A DNA stretch of 64,000 nucleotides from Cellulomonas wangleii (GCF_018388445.1 NZ_CP074405.1:1922001-1986000); one strand, 5' to 3'; counted from the first letter of the stretch, positions 34,002 through 42,882 are shown. Notes: generated by a model not told the origin, from the letters alone. Numbers and translations: made by a program.

Positions 34002-36041
34002 GTGACGCACGTGTTCGACACCGGAGCCGGCACCCTCGTCTGGCGCGGCGACGGCGAGACCCTCGTGGTCGAGCCGTGGGGCCGTGACAGCGTGCGCGTG
34101 CGCTCGGCGCTGGGCGACGTCGTCGACGCCGACTGGGCGCTGCTGCCGCCGGACCCCGCGGCGCACGCCGACGCGCACGTCGTGGTGGACGGGTCGACGG
34201 CGACGCTGACCAACGGCCGCATCCGGGTCGTCGCGACGGCCACCAGCGGCAAGGACTGGCAGACCGGCGCCCTCGCGCACGACTGCCGGCTCGCGTTCGA
34301 GGACGCCGACGGCCGGCCCCTGTTCTCCGAGGTGCCGTCGGGCGGCGCCCTGAAGGTGCGGGCCCGCACGTACCGGCCGCTGCCGGGCGGCGGCGTGCAG
34401 GCCGGGCTCGCGCTGCGGACCCCGGCCGACGAGCACCTGGCGGGCATGGGGCAGTACCAGCAGGACCTCGTCGACCTCAAGGGCAGCACGCTCGAGCTCG
34501 CGCAGCGCAACTCGCAGGCCAGCGTGCCGTTCGTGCGGTCCAGCGCCGGCTACGGGTTCCTGTGGCACAACCCGGCGATCGGTCGCGCGACGTTCGCGGC
34601 CAACCGCACCGAGTGGACGGCGGAGGCCTGCCGTCAGCTCGACTACTGGGTGACCGCGGGCGCGACGCCGGCGGACGTCAGCCGGCGCTACGCCGAGGCC
34701 ACGGGCCACGCGCCGATGATGCCCGAGCACGGGCTGGGGTTCTGGCAGTGCAAGCTGCGCTACGCGAGCCAGGCCGAGCTGCTGGCGGTCGCACGCGAGC
34801 ACGTGCGCCGCGGCCTGCCGCTCGACGTGATCGTCGCGGACTTCTTCCACTGGCCGCACCTGGGCGACTACCGGTTCGAGGACGAGTTCTGGCCGGACCC
34901 GGCGGCGATGGTCGCCGAGCTGCGCGAGCTGGGCGTCGAGCTCATGGTGTCCGTCTGGCCGCAGGTGTCGTTGCAGTCGGAGAACTTCGCCGAGATGTCG
35001 CGGCGCAACCTGCTCGTGCGCACGAACCGCGGTATCGACGTGCAGATGTGGTTCGGCGGCCCGAGCCGGTTCGTCGACGCGACGAACCCCGACGCCCGCC
35101 GGTTCCTGTGGGACCGGTGCCGGGAGGGCTACGCGCGCCACGGCATCCGCCTGTTCTGGCTGGACGAGGCCGAGCCCGAGTTCGGCGTCTACGACCACGA
35201 CGCCTACCGGTTCCACGCCGGGCAGGGGACCGAGGTGGCCAACTGGTACCCGCAGGCCTTCTCGCGGGCGTTCTTCGAGGGGCAGACGGCCGACGGCGAG
35301 CACGAGGTCGTCAACCTCGTGCGCTGCGCGTGGGCGGGGTCGCAGCGCTACGGCGCGCTGGTGTGGTCGGGTGACATCCACTCCGACTTCCCCACGCTGC
35401 GGCGCCAGATCGTCGCCGGGGTCCACATGGGTGCCGCCGGGATCCCGTGGTTCACCACCGACATCGGCGGGTTCGGGGGCGGCCGCACGGACGACCCGGC
35501 CTTCCACGAGCTGCTCGTGCGCTGGTTCCAGGTGGGCACCTTCCTGCCGGTCATGCGGCTGCACGGCGACCGCGTCCCGGCGAGCCCGGTGCGGGCCGCG
35601 GACGGCTCGGAGCGCAACCCCACGGGGGCGGGCAACGAGCTGTGGTCCTTCGGCGACGCCGTGTACGACGTGCTGGAGCACTACGTGCACCTGCGCGAGG
35701 AGCTGCGCGACTACACGCGCGAGCTCATGGCCGCCGCGCACACCGACGGTCAGCCGGTCATGCGCGGCCTCGCGCACGAGTTCCCGGACGACCCGTGGGC
35801 GTGGCGGGTGGCGGACCAGTACCTGTACGGGCCGTCGCTGCTCGTCGCCCCCGTGCTGGAGGCGGGTGCGACGTCCCGTCGGGTCTGGTTGCCGCCGCGG
35901 GCGACGTGGACGTCGCTCGTGACGGGGCAGGTGCACGACGGCGGGCAGTGGCTCGACGTCGAGGCCCCGCTCGCGACCCTGCCGGTCTTCGCGCGCGACG
36001 GTGCGCTCGCGCACCTCGTCGGCCGCGTCCCGTCCGCCTGA
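34002..36041 (+). CDS. glycoside hydrolase family 31 (alpha-glucosidase/alpha-xylosidase type)
   Basis: 679 residues. N-terminal galactose-mutarotase-like beta domain (~1-190), then the (beta/alpha)8 barrel. The nucleophile is D388 in FWLDEAEPEFG and the acid/base D458 in VWSGDIHSDF, both in GH31 context; FLPVMRLHGDR and the C-terminal beta-sandwich start GPSLLVAPVLEAG also fit. No signal peptide, so it acts in the cytoplasm on imported oligosaccharides. Length and the WLDEAEPE form suggest an alpha-xylosidase (YicI-like) or alpha-glucosidase; I cannot decide. GTG 34002 has GAAGGAC 8 bases upstream. No sugar transporter is adjacent. Confidence 0.9.
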   Translation: MTHVFDTGAGTLVWRGDGETLVVEPWGRDSVRVRSALGDVVDADWALLPPDPAAHADAHVVVDGSTATLTNGRIRVVATATSGKDWQTGALAHDCRLAFEDADGRPLFSEVPSGGALKVRARTYRPLPGGGVQAGLALRTPADEHLAGMGQYQQDLVDLKGSTLELAQRNSQASVPFVRSSAGYGFLWHNPAIGRATFAANRTEWTAEACRQLDYWVTAGATPADVSRRYAEATGHAPMMPEHGLGFWQCKLRYASQAELLAVAREHVRRGLPLDVIVADFFHWPHLGDYRFEDEFWPDPAAMVAELRELGVELMVSVWPQVSLQSENFAEMSRRNLLVRTNRGIDVQMWFGGPSRFVDATNPDARRFLWDRCREGYARHGIRLFWLDEAEPEFGVYDHDAYRFHAGQGTEVANWYPQAFSRAFFEGQTADGEHEVVNLVRCAWAGSQRYGALVWSGDIHSDFPTLRRQIVAGVHMGAAGIPWFTTDIGGFGGGRTDDPAFHELLVRWFQVGTFLPVMRLHGDRVPASPVRAADGSERNPTGAGNELWSFGDAVYDVLEHYVHLREELRDYTRELMAAAHTDGQPVMRGLAHEFPDDPWAWRVADQYLYGPSLLVAPVLEAGATSRRVWLPPRATWTSLVTGQVHDGGQWLDVEAPLATLPVFARDGALAHLVGRVPSA

Positions 36042-36089
36042 GGGGCGCCGCCGCGCAGCCGGTGAAGGTTCGGGATCCGAGCCGTCCCG

Positions 36090-36671
36090 TCAGCTGCGCA
36101 CCCCCAGCACCGCGGCCACGGCGGGCGGTAGGGCCCCGGCCGGCGAGGACGCGCCACCCAGCGCGCCGCCGGCCATCGCACCGTCGCGCAGCAGCACGAT
36201 CCTGTCGGCGATCCCCTCGGGGTCGTGCGCGCCGGTGTCGGCGACGAGCCCCACGAGGCTTGTCCGGAACCAGGCCCGGTGCGCGGCGACGAGGCGCCGC
36301 ACCGGGTGCTCGGGGTCGCGGTACTCGGCCGCGGCGTTGAGGAACGGGCACCCGCGGAACCCGGGGGCCGTGACGTCGTCCCGCACGCGGGCCGCCAGCA
36401 GCAGGAGGGGGTTGCGCCGGTCGCGCGCCGCGTCGCGCACGACGTCCGCGAGGACCGTGCGCTCGTGCTCGGCCCGCCGGCGCAGGTGCGCGAGCACGAG
36501 ATCGTCCTTCGACGGGAAATGCCGGTACAAGGTCATGCGGGTGGTTCCGGCGAGGACGACGACGTCCTCGATGCTGACGTCCCGGGCGCCCCTGTCATAG
36601 AACAGCACGTCCGCCGCGTCGAGAATTCTCTCCCTCGGGGCGGGTGGTCGGGGGGTCGCGACGGTCGTCAA
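36090..36671 (-). CDS. TetR-family transcriptional regulator
   Basis: 193 residues. N-terminal helix-turn-helix (ERILDAADVLFYDRGARDVS, then VVVLAGTTRMTLYRHFPSKDDLV) is typical of TetR; the C-terminal ligand domain has RGCPFLNAAAEYRDPEHPVR, a pattern of one TetR subgroup. It starts with TTG at 36671, supported by a strong AGGAGGT ribosome site. A perfect inverted repeat over its own -10 box (36705-36726) implies autorepression. It lies between GH31 (convergent) and the opp operon (divergent) and could control opp. Confidence 0.9.
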   Translation of the reverse strand: MTTVATPRPPAPRERILDAADVLFYDRGARDVSIEDVVVLAGTTRMTLYRHFPSKDDLVLAHLRRRAEHERTVLADVVRDAARDRRNPLLLLAARVRDDVTAPGFRGCPFLNAAAEYRDPEHPVRRLVAAHRAWFRTSLVGLVADTGAHDPEGIADRIVLLRDGAMAGGALGGASSPAGALPPAVAAVLGVRS

Positions 36672-36704
36672 GCCGCTACCTCCTGACGGCCAGGCGCCCG
36701 GCCG

Positions 36705-36726
36705 TTCCGCACTCTACGTGGCGGAA
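36705..36726. promoter_or_regulatory. putative TetR operator over the tetR -10 box
   Basis: TTCCGC-N10-GCGGAA, a 22-base inverted repeat of the size TetR dimers bind. The spacer contains, on the minus strand, TAGAGT (36716-36711), a plausible -10 for the regulator gene 40 bases upstream of its start. Confidence 0.55.
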
Positions 36727-36911
36727 TGCCCGACGCGCATGCGGTCCTCGGGGCGGGCCGCACGGCGACCGACCCTGCCGTCGCCCGTGGGGGCGACCCG
36801 GGGTCGTGGCGCACAAGAATGGTCAGTATCGCCGCCGCGGGCCTTTGATGTCGGTCGTGTAAATACCCGGGCGCAGTTCAGTAACAGCGTGCCTTGCGGG
36901 CGCAGGAGGTG

Positions 36912-36940
36912 TGTGACGGCGGGAGCGCTTCGCCTACTGT
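36912..36940 (+). promoter_or_regulatory. putative opp operon promoter
   Basis: TGTGAC (36912-36917) and TACTGT (36935-36940) are spaced by 17 bases. The start would be near 36947, giving a leader of about 80 bases. The preceding part of this 357-base gap includes a locally A/T-richer patch around 36,840-36,890 with no feature I can name. Confidence 0.5.
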
Positions 36941-36942
36941 CC

Positions 36943-36966
36943 GGCGCGTCCCACCACGGACGCGCC
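36943..36966. repeat. inverted repeat at the opp transcription start
   Basis: GGCGCGTCC-CACCAC-GGACGCGCC is perfect over 9 bases per arm and begins 2 bases after the -10 box. It may be an operator or a 5' mRNA hairpin. It does not match the TetR repeat at 36705. Confidence 0.55.
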
Positions 36967-37028
36967 ACCCCTCGCGGACGGCGCCACCGCCGGCGGCACA
37001 CCCGACCCGCCTTGCACCGGAGGAACAC

Positions 37029-38657
37029 ATGAGAACCAGGCGCCCCACCGCCCTCACCGCACTCGGCCTGGCCGGGGCGCTCGCCCTCACGGCGTGCGCC
37101 TCCGACGGTGACGACGGCGGCTCGGACACGAGCACGGCGGACGCGGGCGGGGGCGTCGTCACCGTCCACAACGGTGAGCCGCAGAACCCGCTGATCCCGA
37201 CCATGACCAACGAGGTCTTCGGGGCGCTGGCGGTGCAGAACCTCTTCGCCGGGCTCGTGTACTACGACGCCGAGGGCGCCGTGCACGACGAGGTCGCCGA
37301 GTCGATCGAGTCCGACGACAACCTCACCTGGACGATCACGATCGCCGACGGGTGGACGTTCAGCGACGGGACGGACGTCACCGCCGAGAGCTTCGCGAAG
37401 GCGTGGGACTACGGCGCCGCGCTCGACAACAAGCAGAGCCTGTCGTACTTCTTCGAACCCATCGAGGGCTTCTCCTACGATGAGAACGTCTCCCTCATCG
37501 AGGCCGGCGGCCTGGTCGTGGAGGACGACAGCACGCTCGTCGTGAAGCTCAGCCAGCCCGAGTCCGACTTCCCGATCCGGCTGGGCTACGCCGCGTTCTT
37601 CCCGCTGCCGGAGGTGTTCTTCGAGGACCCCGAGGCCTTCGGCGAGGCGCCGGTCGGCAACGGCCCGTACATGCTGGAGTCCTGGGAGCACGACCAGGCC
37701 ATCACCCTCGAGCCGAACCCCGAGTACGCCGGTGAGCGGACGCCGCAGAACGGCGGCCTCGAGCTCGTCGCGTACACCGACGAGGACTCGGCGTACAACG
37801 ACCTGCTCGGCGGTCAGCTCGACATCATCAAGAACGTGCCCTCGTCGGCCTTCGCGACGTTCGAGGACGAGCTCGAGGGCCGCTCGGTCAACCAGCCGGC
37901 CGCCGTCATCCAGGTGCTGACCGTGCCGCAGTGGCTGCCCGAGTTCCAGGGCGAGGCGGGCCTGCTGCGCCGGCAGGCGGTGTCCCACGCGATCAACCGC
38001 CCCGAGGTGACCGAGACGATCTTCTCCGGGTCGCGCACCCCGGCCACGGACTTCACGTCGCCGGTGATCGACGGCTGGACCGAGGACATCCCCGGCAACG
38101 ACGTCCTGGACTACGACCCCGAGCTCGCGGTCGACCTGTGGGCGCAGGCCGAGGCGATCACGCCGGTGGGCGACTACACGCTCCAGATCGCCTCGAACGC
38201 CGACTCCGACCACCAGACGTGGGTCGACGCGGTCTGCAACAACATCCGCACCGTGCTCGAGATCGGCTGCGAGTTCTACCCGTACCCGACATTCGACGAG
38301 TACCTCGACGCCCGCGACGCGGGTTCGGTGCCGGGCCTGTTCCGCGGTGGCTGGCAGGCCGACTACCCGGCCATGAGCAACTTCCTCGGCCCGATCTACG
38401 GGACCGGTGCAGGCTCCAACGACGGCCAGTGGTCCAACGCCGACTTCGACGCCAAGCTCGCCGAGGCGAACGGGGCGGACGACCCGGAGGCGGCCGTGGC
38501 CCTGTACCTCGAGGCCGAGTCGATCCTGTTCGAGCAGCTGCCGGGTATCCCGCTCTGGTACAACAACGCGACCGGCGGCTGGGCCGACACCGTCGAGAAC
38601 GTCGAGTTCGGCTGGGACTCGGACCCGATCCTCTACCAGGTCACCAAGAGCGAGTGA
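37029..38657 (+). CDS. oppA: peptide ABC transporter substrate-binding lipoprotein
   Basis: 542 residues, family SBP_bac_5. A signal peptide ends in the lipobox LTAC (Cys about residue 20), so the protein is lipid-anchored outside the membrane; a Gly/Ser/Asp-rich linker follows. Core marks: DGWTFSDGTDVTAESFAKAW, VGNGPYMLESWE and RRQAVSHAINRPEV. The Asp/Glu-rich composition fits a secreted actinobacterial protein. ATG 37029 has GGAGGAA upstream. It is first of oppA-oppB-oppC-oppDF. Oligopeptides are the likely ligand; other solutes are possible. Confidence 0.92.
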   Translation: MRTRRPTALTALGLAGALALTACASDGDDGGSDTSTADAGGGVVTVHNGEPQNPLIPTMTNEVFGALAVQNLFAGLVYYDAEGAVHDEVAESIESDDNLTWTITIADGWTFSDGTDVTAESFAKAWDYGAALDNKQSLSYFFEPIEGFSYDENVSLIEAGGLVVEDDSTLVVKLSQPESDFPIRLGYAAFFPLPEVFFEDPEAFGEAPVGNGPYMLESWEHDQAITLEPNPEYAGERTPQNGGLELVAYTDEDSAYNDLLGGQLDIIKNVPSSAFATFEDELEGRSVNQPAAVIQVLTVPQWLPEFQGEAGLLRRQAVSHAINRPEVTETIFSGSRTPATDFTSPVIDGWTEDIPGNDVLDYDPELAVDLWAQAEAITPVGDYTLQIASNADSDHQTWVDAVCNNIRTVLEIGCEFYPYPTFDEYLDARDAGSVPGLFRGGWQADYPAMSNFLGPIYGTGAGSNDGQWSNADFDAKLAEANGADDPEAAVALYLEAESILFEQLPGIPLWYNNATGGWADTVENVEFGWDSDPILYQVTKSE

Positions 38658-38662
38658 CGCGC

Positions 38663-38696
38663 GGTCCCGGCGCCGCCGACCCGCGGCGCCGGGACC
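38663..38696 (+). terminator. strong hairpin between oppA and oppB
   Basis: GGTCCCGGCGCCGC and GCGGCGCCGGGACC form a perfect 14-base stem with a 6-base loop (CGACCC), 5 bases after the oppA stop. No T-run. It probably stabilises the oppA mRNA or limits read-through so that the binding protein exceeds the permease. Confidence 0.65.
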
Positions 38697-38739
38697 CGTC
38701 CACCCGCTCCGTGACGGAACCACCGGAAGAGACGTCGGC

Positions 38740-39666
38740 ATGCGCTGGTACATCGGCCGCAGGGTCCTGCAGGTCATCCCCGTCTTCCTCGGCGCCACCC
38801 TCCTGCTCTACGCGCTGGTGTTCCTGCGCCCGGGTGACCCCGTGCTCGCGCTCGGCGGCGAGCGCGGCCTGCCCGAGGCCGTGCAGGAGCAGATCCGTGC
38901 GGAGTTCCACCTGGACGAGCCGTTCCTCGTCCAGTACCTGCTCTACCTCAAGGGCATCGTCACGCTCGACCTCGGCGTCACGTTCACCGGCCGTGAGGTC
39001 ACGGAAGTCATCGCCCAGGCGCTGCCGGTGACGTTCCAGCTCGCCCTCATGGCGCTGGCCATCGAGGCCGTGCTCGGCGTCGGCTTCGGACTCCTCGCCG
39101 GGATGCGCAAGGGCGGGCTGTTCGACTCGACGGTCCTCGTGCTCAGCCTGCTGGTGATCGCGGTGCCGACGTTCGTCCTCGGCTTCGTCCTGCAGATCGT
39201 CGTCGGGGTCAACCTGGGCTGGCTGCCGATCACCGCCGGCCGTGACCCCGACGTCGTCAGCCTGCTGATGCCGGCGTCCGTCCTCGCCGCGACGTCGTTC
39301 GCGTACGTGCTGCGCCTGACCCGGACGTCGGTGCAGGAGAACCTCTCCGCCGACTTCGTGCGCACGGCCCGCGCCAAGGGCCTGTCCCGCACACAGGTCA
39401 CCGGGCGGCACGTGCTGCGCAACTCGCTCATCCCGGTCGTGACGTTCCTCGGTGCCGACCTCGGCGCTCTCATGGGCGGGGCGATCGTCACCGAGGGGAT
39501 CTTCAACATCCACGGCGTCGGGGGCACTCTCTACGACGCCATCACGCGCGGCGAGAACGTGACCGTCGTGGCGCTGACCACCGTGCTCGTGCTCGTCTAC
39601 ATCGTCGCCAACCTCGCGGTCGACCTGCTGTACGCCGCGCTGGACCCGAGGATCCGTTATGCCTGA
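38740..39666 (+). CDS. oppB: peptide ABC transporter permease (OppB type)
   Basis: 308 residues, six membrane helices. Typical DppB/OppB start (RWYIGRRVLQVIPVFLGATL) and the cytoplasmic coupling loop VRTARAKGLSRTQVTGRHVL (EAA motif). RPGDPVLALGG after helix 1 is also usual. It forms the channel with OppC. ATG 38740 begins the family N-terminus. Its last 8 bases overlap the oppC start. Confidence 0.93.
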   Translation: MRWYIGRRVLQVIPVFLGATLLLYALVFLRPGDPVLALGGERGLPEAVQEQIRAEFHLDEPFLVQYLLYLKGIVTLDLGVTFTGREVTEVIAQALPVTFQLALMALAIEAVLGVGFGLLAGMRKGGLFDSTVLVLSLLVIAVPTFVLGFVLQIVVGVNLGWLPITAGRDPDVVSLLMPASVLAATSFAYVLRLTRTSVQENLSADFVRTARAKGLSRTQVTGRHVLRNSLIPVVTFLGADLGALMGGAIVTEGIFNIHGVGGTLYDAITRGENVTVVALTTVLVLVYIVANLAVDLLYAALDPRIRYA

Positions 39667-40642
39667 CGCCCCCCTCAGCACCGGTGCCGTCGACGCCGTC
39701 CGCACCGCACCGCGACCCGGTCAGGAGCACATCGCCCGTCCGGCCTCCGACGACGAGCTCGGCGCCGTCGACGCCGTCCGTACGACGAGCGCGCCCGCGG
39801 GGTTCTGGCGCGAGGCGTGGCACGGCATGCGCCGACGCCCCCTGTTCTGGGTGTCCGCGCTGCTCATCGTCATGGTCCTGCTGGTGGCCGCGTTCCCCGG
39901 TCTGTTCACGTCGATCGACCCGCGCACGTGCGCCCTGTCCGACGCCCTGGACGCCCCCCGGGCCGGGCACCCCTTCGGGTTCGACCGTCAGGGGTGCGAC
40001 ATCTTCTCGCGCACCGTGCACGGCGCCCGGGCCTCGGTGATCGTCGGCGTGCTCACCACGCTGCTCGTCGTCGCGGTGGGGACCACGGCGGGTGCGCTCG
40101 CCGGGTACCTCGGAGGGTGGGCGGACACGCTGCTGGCCCGCGTGACGGACATCTTCTTCGCGATCCCCCTCGTGCTCGCCGCCATCGTCATCATGAGCCT
40201 GTCCACCCGCCGGACCGCCCTGACGGTGGCCCTGGTGCTGGCGTCCTTCGGCTGGCCGCCGATCGCGCGCATCGCGCGCGGCACCGTGATGTCCGTCAAG
40301 AACGACGAGTTCGTCACGGCCGCGCGGTCCCTGGGCATGAGCAGGCCCGGCATCCTCCTGCGGCACGTGCTGCCGAACTCCGCGGCACCGGTCATCGTCT
40401 ACGCGACGGTGGCCCTCGGCACGTTCATCGTGGCCGAGGCGACGCTCAGCTTCCTGGGCATCGGGCTGCCGCCGTCGGTCGTGTCCTGGGGCGGGGACAT
40501 CTCGCAGGGGCAGGGCGCCATCCGCACGAACCCGGAGATCCTGCTGTACCCCGCCGGGGCGCTGGCCCTGACGGTCCTCGGCTTCATCATGATGGGCGAC
40601 GTCGTGCGCGACGCCCTCGACCCGAAGGCGCGCACCCGATGA
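39659..40642 (+). CDS. oppC: peptide ABC transporter permease (OppC type)
   Basis: 327 residues. A cytoplasmic N-terminal segment of about 60 residues contains two imperfect copies of GAVDAVRT, then the OppC_N helix (FWVSALLIVMVLLVAAFPGL) and five more helices. PFGFDRQGCDIFSRTVHGAR and the coupling loop FVTAARSLGMSRPGILLRHV are the expected DppC/OppC marks. The repeat GAVDAVRT is a small curiosity of the tail. It overlaps oppDF by 4 bases (ATGA). Confidence 0.93.
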   Translation: MPDAPLSTGAVDAVRTAPRPGQEHIARPASDDELGAVDAVRTTSAPAGFWREAWHGMRRRPLFWVSALLIVMVLLVAAFPGLFTSIDPRTCALSDALDAPRAGHPFGFDRQGCDIFSRTVHGARASVIVGVLTTLLVVAVGTTAGALAGYLGGWADTLLARVTDIFFAIPLVLAAIVIMSLSTRRTALTVALVLASFGWPPIARIARGTVMSVKNDEFVTAARSLGMSRPGILLRHVLPNSAAPVIVYATVALGTFIVAEATLSFLGIGLPPSVVSWGGDISQGQGAIRTNPEILLYPAGALALTVLGFIMMGDVVRDALDPKARTR

Positions 40643-42354
40643 GCACCCCCACCCCCCGGACGCCGCTCGACCCGGACGCCCCGCTCCTGGAGATCCGTGG
40701 GCTCGAGGTGGCGTTCGCCACCGCCACCGGCCCGGTGCACGCCGTGCGCGGTGCCGACCTGACCGTCTACCCGGGTCAGTCCGTCGCGATCGTCGGTGAG
40801 TCCGGGTCCGGCAAGTCGACGACCGCGCACGCGATCATCGACCTGCTGCCCGGCACGGGCCGGGTCACCGGTGGCAGCATCCGCTTCGCGGGTCGTGAGC
40901 TCGTCGGTCTCGGCCGCCGGGAGGTCGAGGCGCTGCGCGGCGACCAGATCGGCCTGGTCCCGCAGGACCCGATGTCGAACCTCAACCCCGTGTGGAAGAT
41001 CGGCTCCCAGGTCGAGGAGGCGCTGCGCGCCAACGGGTTCGTCGGCACGCGGGCGGCGCGCCGCACCCGTGTGCACGAGCTGCTCACGGAGGCGGGGCTG
41101 CCGGACGCCGGTGCGCGTGCCGGCCTCTACCCGCACGAGTTCTCCGGCGGCATGCGCCAGCGCGCGCTCATCGCGATCGGTCTGGCATCACGCCCGCGGC
41201 TGCTCATCGCCGACGAGCCGACGTCCGCCCTCGACGTGACCGTGCAACGGCAGATCCTCGACCACCTCGACACCCTGACCGCCGACCTCGGCACCGCGGT
41301 CCTGTTCATCACGCACGACCTCGGCCTCGCGGCCGAGCGCGCCGAGCACCTCGTCGTGATGTACCGGGGTGAGGTCGTGGAGTCCGGGCCGGCGCGCCGG
41401 ATCCTGGCCGATCCGCTGCACCCGTACACCCGCCGGCTGGTGGCCTCGGCGCCCTCGCTGTCGTCGCGCCGGATCCAGGTCGCCCACGCCCGCGGCGAGC
41501 AGCCCGTCGACGACCTCCTCGCGCGGCACGCCGACGAGCCCGAGGCGCGGCGCGACGAGGTCGTCGTGGCCTCGCACCTGACGAAGGTGTTCCGCACCCG
41601 TGGCCGTGGTGCGCGAGCGACCGGCTTCACGGCCGTGGACGACGTGAGCTTCACGCTCGCCCGTGGCCGCACGCTGGCCCTGGTGGGGGAGTCCGGCTCG
41701 GGCAAGTCGACCGCGGCGAACATGGTGCTCGGCCTGCTGGAGCCGACGGCCGGGACGGTGCTGTTCGACGGGCAGGACGTCGGCGGGCTGACCCGGCGGG
41801 AGCAGCTCGCGTTCCGCCGCCGGATCCAGCCGGTGTTCCAGAACCCCTACGGGTCGCTCGACCCGCAGTACTCGGTCTACCGGTCGCTCGAGGAGCCGCT
41901 GCGCGTGCACCGGGTCGGGGACCGCCCGGCGCGCGAGGCGCGCGTGCGCGAGCTCCTCGACATGGTCGCCCTGCCGCACGACGTCATGCGACGGTTCCCG
42001 GCCGAGCTGTCCGGGGGGCAGCGCCAGCGGGTCGCCCTCGCACGGGCGCTCGCGCTCGCGCCCGAGGTCGTCGTGCTCGACGAGGCCGTCTCGGCGCTCG
42101 ACGTGCTGGTGCAGGCGCAGGTCCTCGACCTGCTCGCCGGACTGCAGCGCGAGCTGGGCCTGGCGTACCTGTTCATCACCCACGACCTCGCCGTGGTGCG
42201 CCAGATCGCGGACTCAGTCGTCGTCATGCGCGAGGGCAAGGTCGTCGAGCACGCCCCGACGGACGACGTGTTCGACGCCCCCCGGGAGCAGTACACGCGG
42301 GACCTGCTCGCCGCGATCCCCGGTGCGGGGCTGGCGCTGCCCGCGGGGCGCTGA
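40639..42354 (+). CDS. oppDF: fused peptide ABC transporter ATPase (OppD-OppF in one chain)
   Basis: 571 residues with two complete ABC domains. The OppD-like half has Walker A G53-S60, signature FSGGMRQR and Walker B LLIADEPTSALD; the OppF-like half has Walker A G350-S357, LSGGQRQR and VVVLDEAVSALD (Pro replaced by Ala after the catalytic Glu). Both halves keep all catalytic residues, so both sites should hydrolyse ATP. The oligopeptide C-terminal region (PLHPYTRRLVASAPSL) joins the halves. The last gene of the operon, followed by hairpins. Confidence 0.95.
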   Translation: MSTPTPRTPLDPDAPLLEIRGLEVAFATATGPVHAVRGADLTVYPGQSVAIVGESGSGKSTTAHAIIDLLPGTGRVTGGSIRFAGRELVGLGRREVEALRGDQIGLVPQDPMSNLNPVWKIGSQVEEALRANGFVGTRAARRTRVHELLTEAGLPDAGARAGLYPHEFSGGMRQRALIAIGLASRPRLLIADEPTSALDVTVQRQILDHLDTLTADLGTAVLFITHDLGLAAERAEHLVVMYRGEVVESGPARRILADPLHPYTRRLVASAPSLSSRRIQVAHARGEQPVDDLLARHADEPEARRDEVVVASHLTKVFRTRGRGARATGFTAVDDVSFTLARGRTLALVGESGSGKSTAANMVLGLLEPTAGTVLFDGQDVGGLTRREQLAFRRRIQPVFQNPYGSLDPQYSVYRSLEEPLRVHRVGDRPAREARVRELLDMVALPHDVMRRFPAELSGGQRQRVALARALALAPEVVVLDEAVSALDVLVQAQVLDLLAGLQRELGLAYLFITHDLAVVRQIADSVVVMREGKVVEHAPTDDVFDAPREQYTRDLLAAIPGAGLALPAGR

Positions 42355-42360
42355 CGGGGG

Positions 42361-42381
42361 TGACGTCGGCCGCCGACGTCA
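42361..42381. repeat. 21-base perfect inverted repeat after oppDF
   Basis: TGACGTCGGC, one C, GCCGACGTCA. It starts 7 bases after the oppDF stop and stands just before the terminator hairpin; it may assist termination. Confidence 0.6.
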
Positions 42382-42393
42382 CCGGACAGCAGA

Positions 42394-42423
42394 AGAGCCG
42401 TCCCGGACCTCCGGGACGGCTCT
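42394..42423. terminator. terminator between opp operon and tRNA cluster
   Basis: AGAGCCGTCCCGG pairs perfectly with CCGGGACGGCTCT around a 4-base loop. It lies between the convergent opp operon and tRNA-Val(GAC) and can serve both. Confidence 0.75.
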
Positions 42424-42439
42424 CGCTGGGTGATGCTGG

Positions 42440-42511
42440 TGGGCGATACTGGGATCGAACCAGTGACCTCTTCCGTGTCAGGGAAGCGCGCTACCGCTGC
42501 GCCAATCGCCC
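42440..42511 (-). tRNA. tRNA-Val (GAC)
   Basis: 72 bases without CCA. Acceptor GGGCGAT pairs with ATCGCCC, anticodon arm CTTCC-CTGACAC-GGAAG gives anticodon GAC, and the T-arm has GGTTCGATCC. Last of a Gly-Cys-Val cluster in transcription order. Confidence 0.97.
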
Positions 42512-42529
42512 ATGGGGGGAGTACATGCG

Positions 42530-42600
42530 AGGTGGAGACGGGATTCGAACCCGTGTATACGGCTTTGCAGGCCGCTGCCTCGCCTCTCGGCCACTCCACC
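42530..42600 (-). tRNA. tRNA-Cys (GCA)
   Basis: 71 bases without CCA. Acceptor GGTGGAG pairs with CTCCACC; the anticodon loop CTGCAAA gives GCA; T-arm GGGTTCGAATCCC. The discriminator base is T/U, as expected for tRNA-Cys. Confidence 0.97.
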
Positions 42601-42649
42601 GCTGAGACCGCAGTCCACAACGGTTGGGTACCGATGGGGATAGCCTCCG

Positions 42650-42721
42650 AGCGGACGACGGGATTCGAACCCGCGACCCTCACCTTGGCAAGGTGATGCT
42701 CTACCACTGAGCCACGTCCGC
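42650..42721 (-). tRNA. tRNA-Gly (GCC)
   Basis: 72 bases without CCA. Acceptor GCGGACG pairs with CGTCCGC; anticodon arm TCACC-TTGCCAA-GGTGA gives GCC; T-arm GGGTTCGAATCCC. First gene of the cluster. Confidence 0.97.
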
Positions 42722-42870
42722 GCGTCAGTTCCGCCGTTTCACCGGCGTTCCTGGTGCGTCGAAGACTCTAGACGACAACATCGGTGAGAGTCCAACCGGC
42801 CCCTCACCAGCGTGTCCGCGGGCGCGTTCCGTGGCTCCTGCGAGCGGCCCGGACGCCCGTCGGGCCTGGG

Positions 42871-42876
42871 TAGGTT
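42871..42876 (+). promoter_or_regulatory. -10 box of a leaderless pabB transcript
   Basis: TAGGTT ends 6 bases before the GTG start of pabB, so transcription should begin at or next to the start codon. No ribosome site is present. Confidence 0.5.
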
Positions 42877-42882
42877 GAGCCC

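Noticed and set aside
36042..36089. Terminator between GH31 and TetR genes
   Set aside because: The 48 bases between these convergent genes form no convincing hairpin by eye.
40639..42354. Fused OppD-OppF as a novelty
   Set aside because: Fused dipeptide/oligopeptide ATPases are common in actinobacteria and proteobacteria; both halves are canonical.
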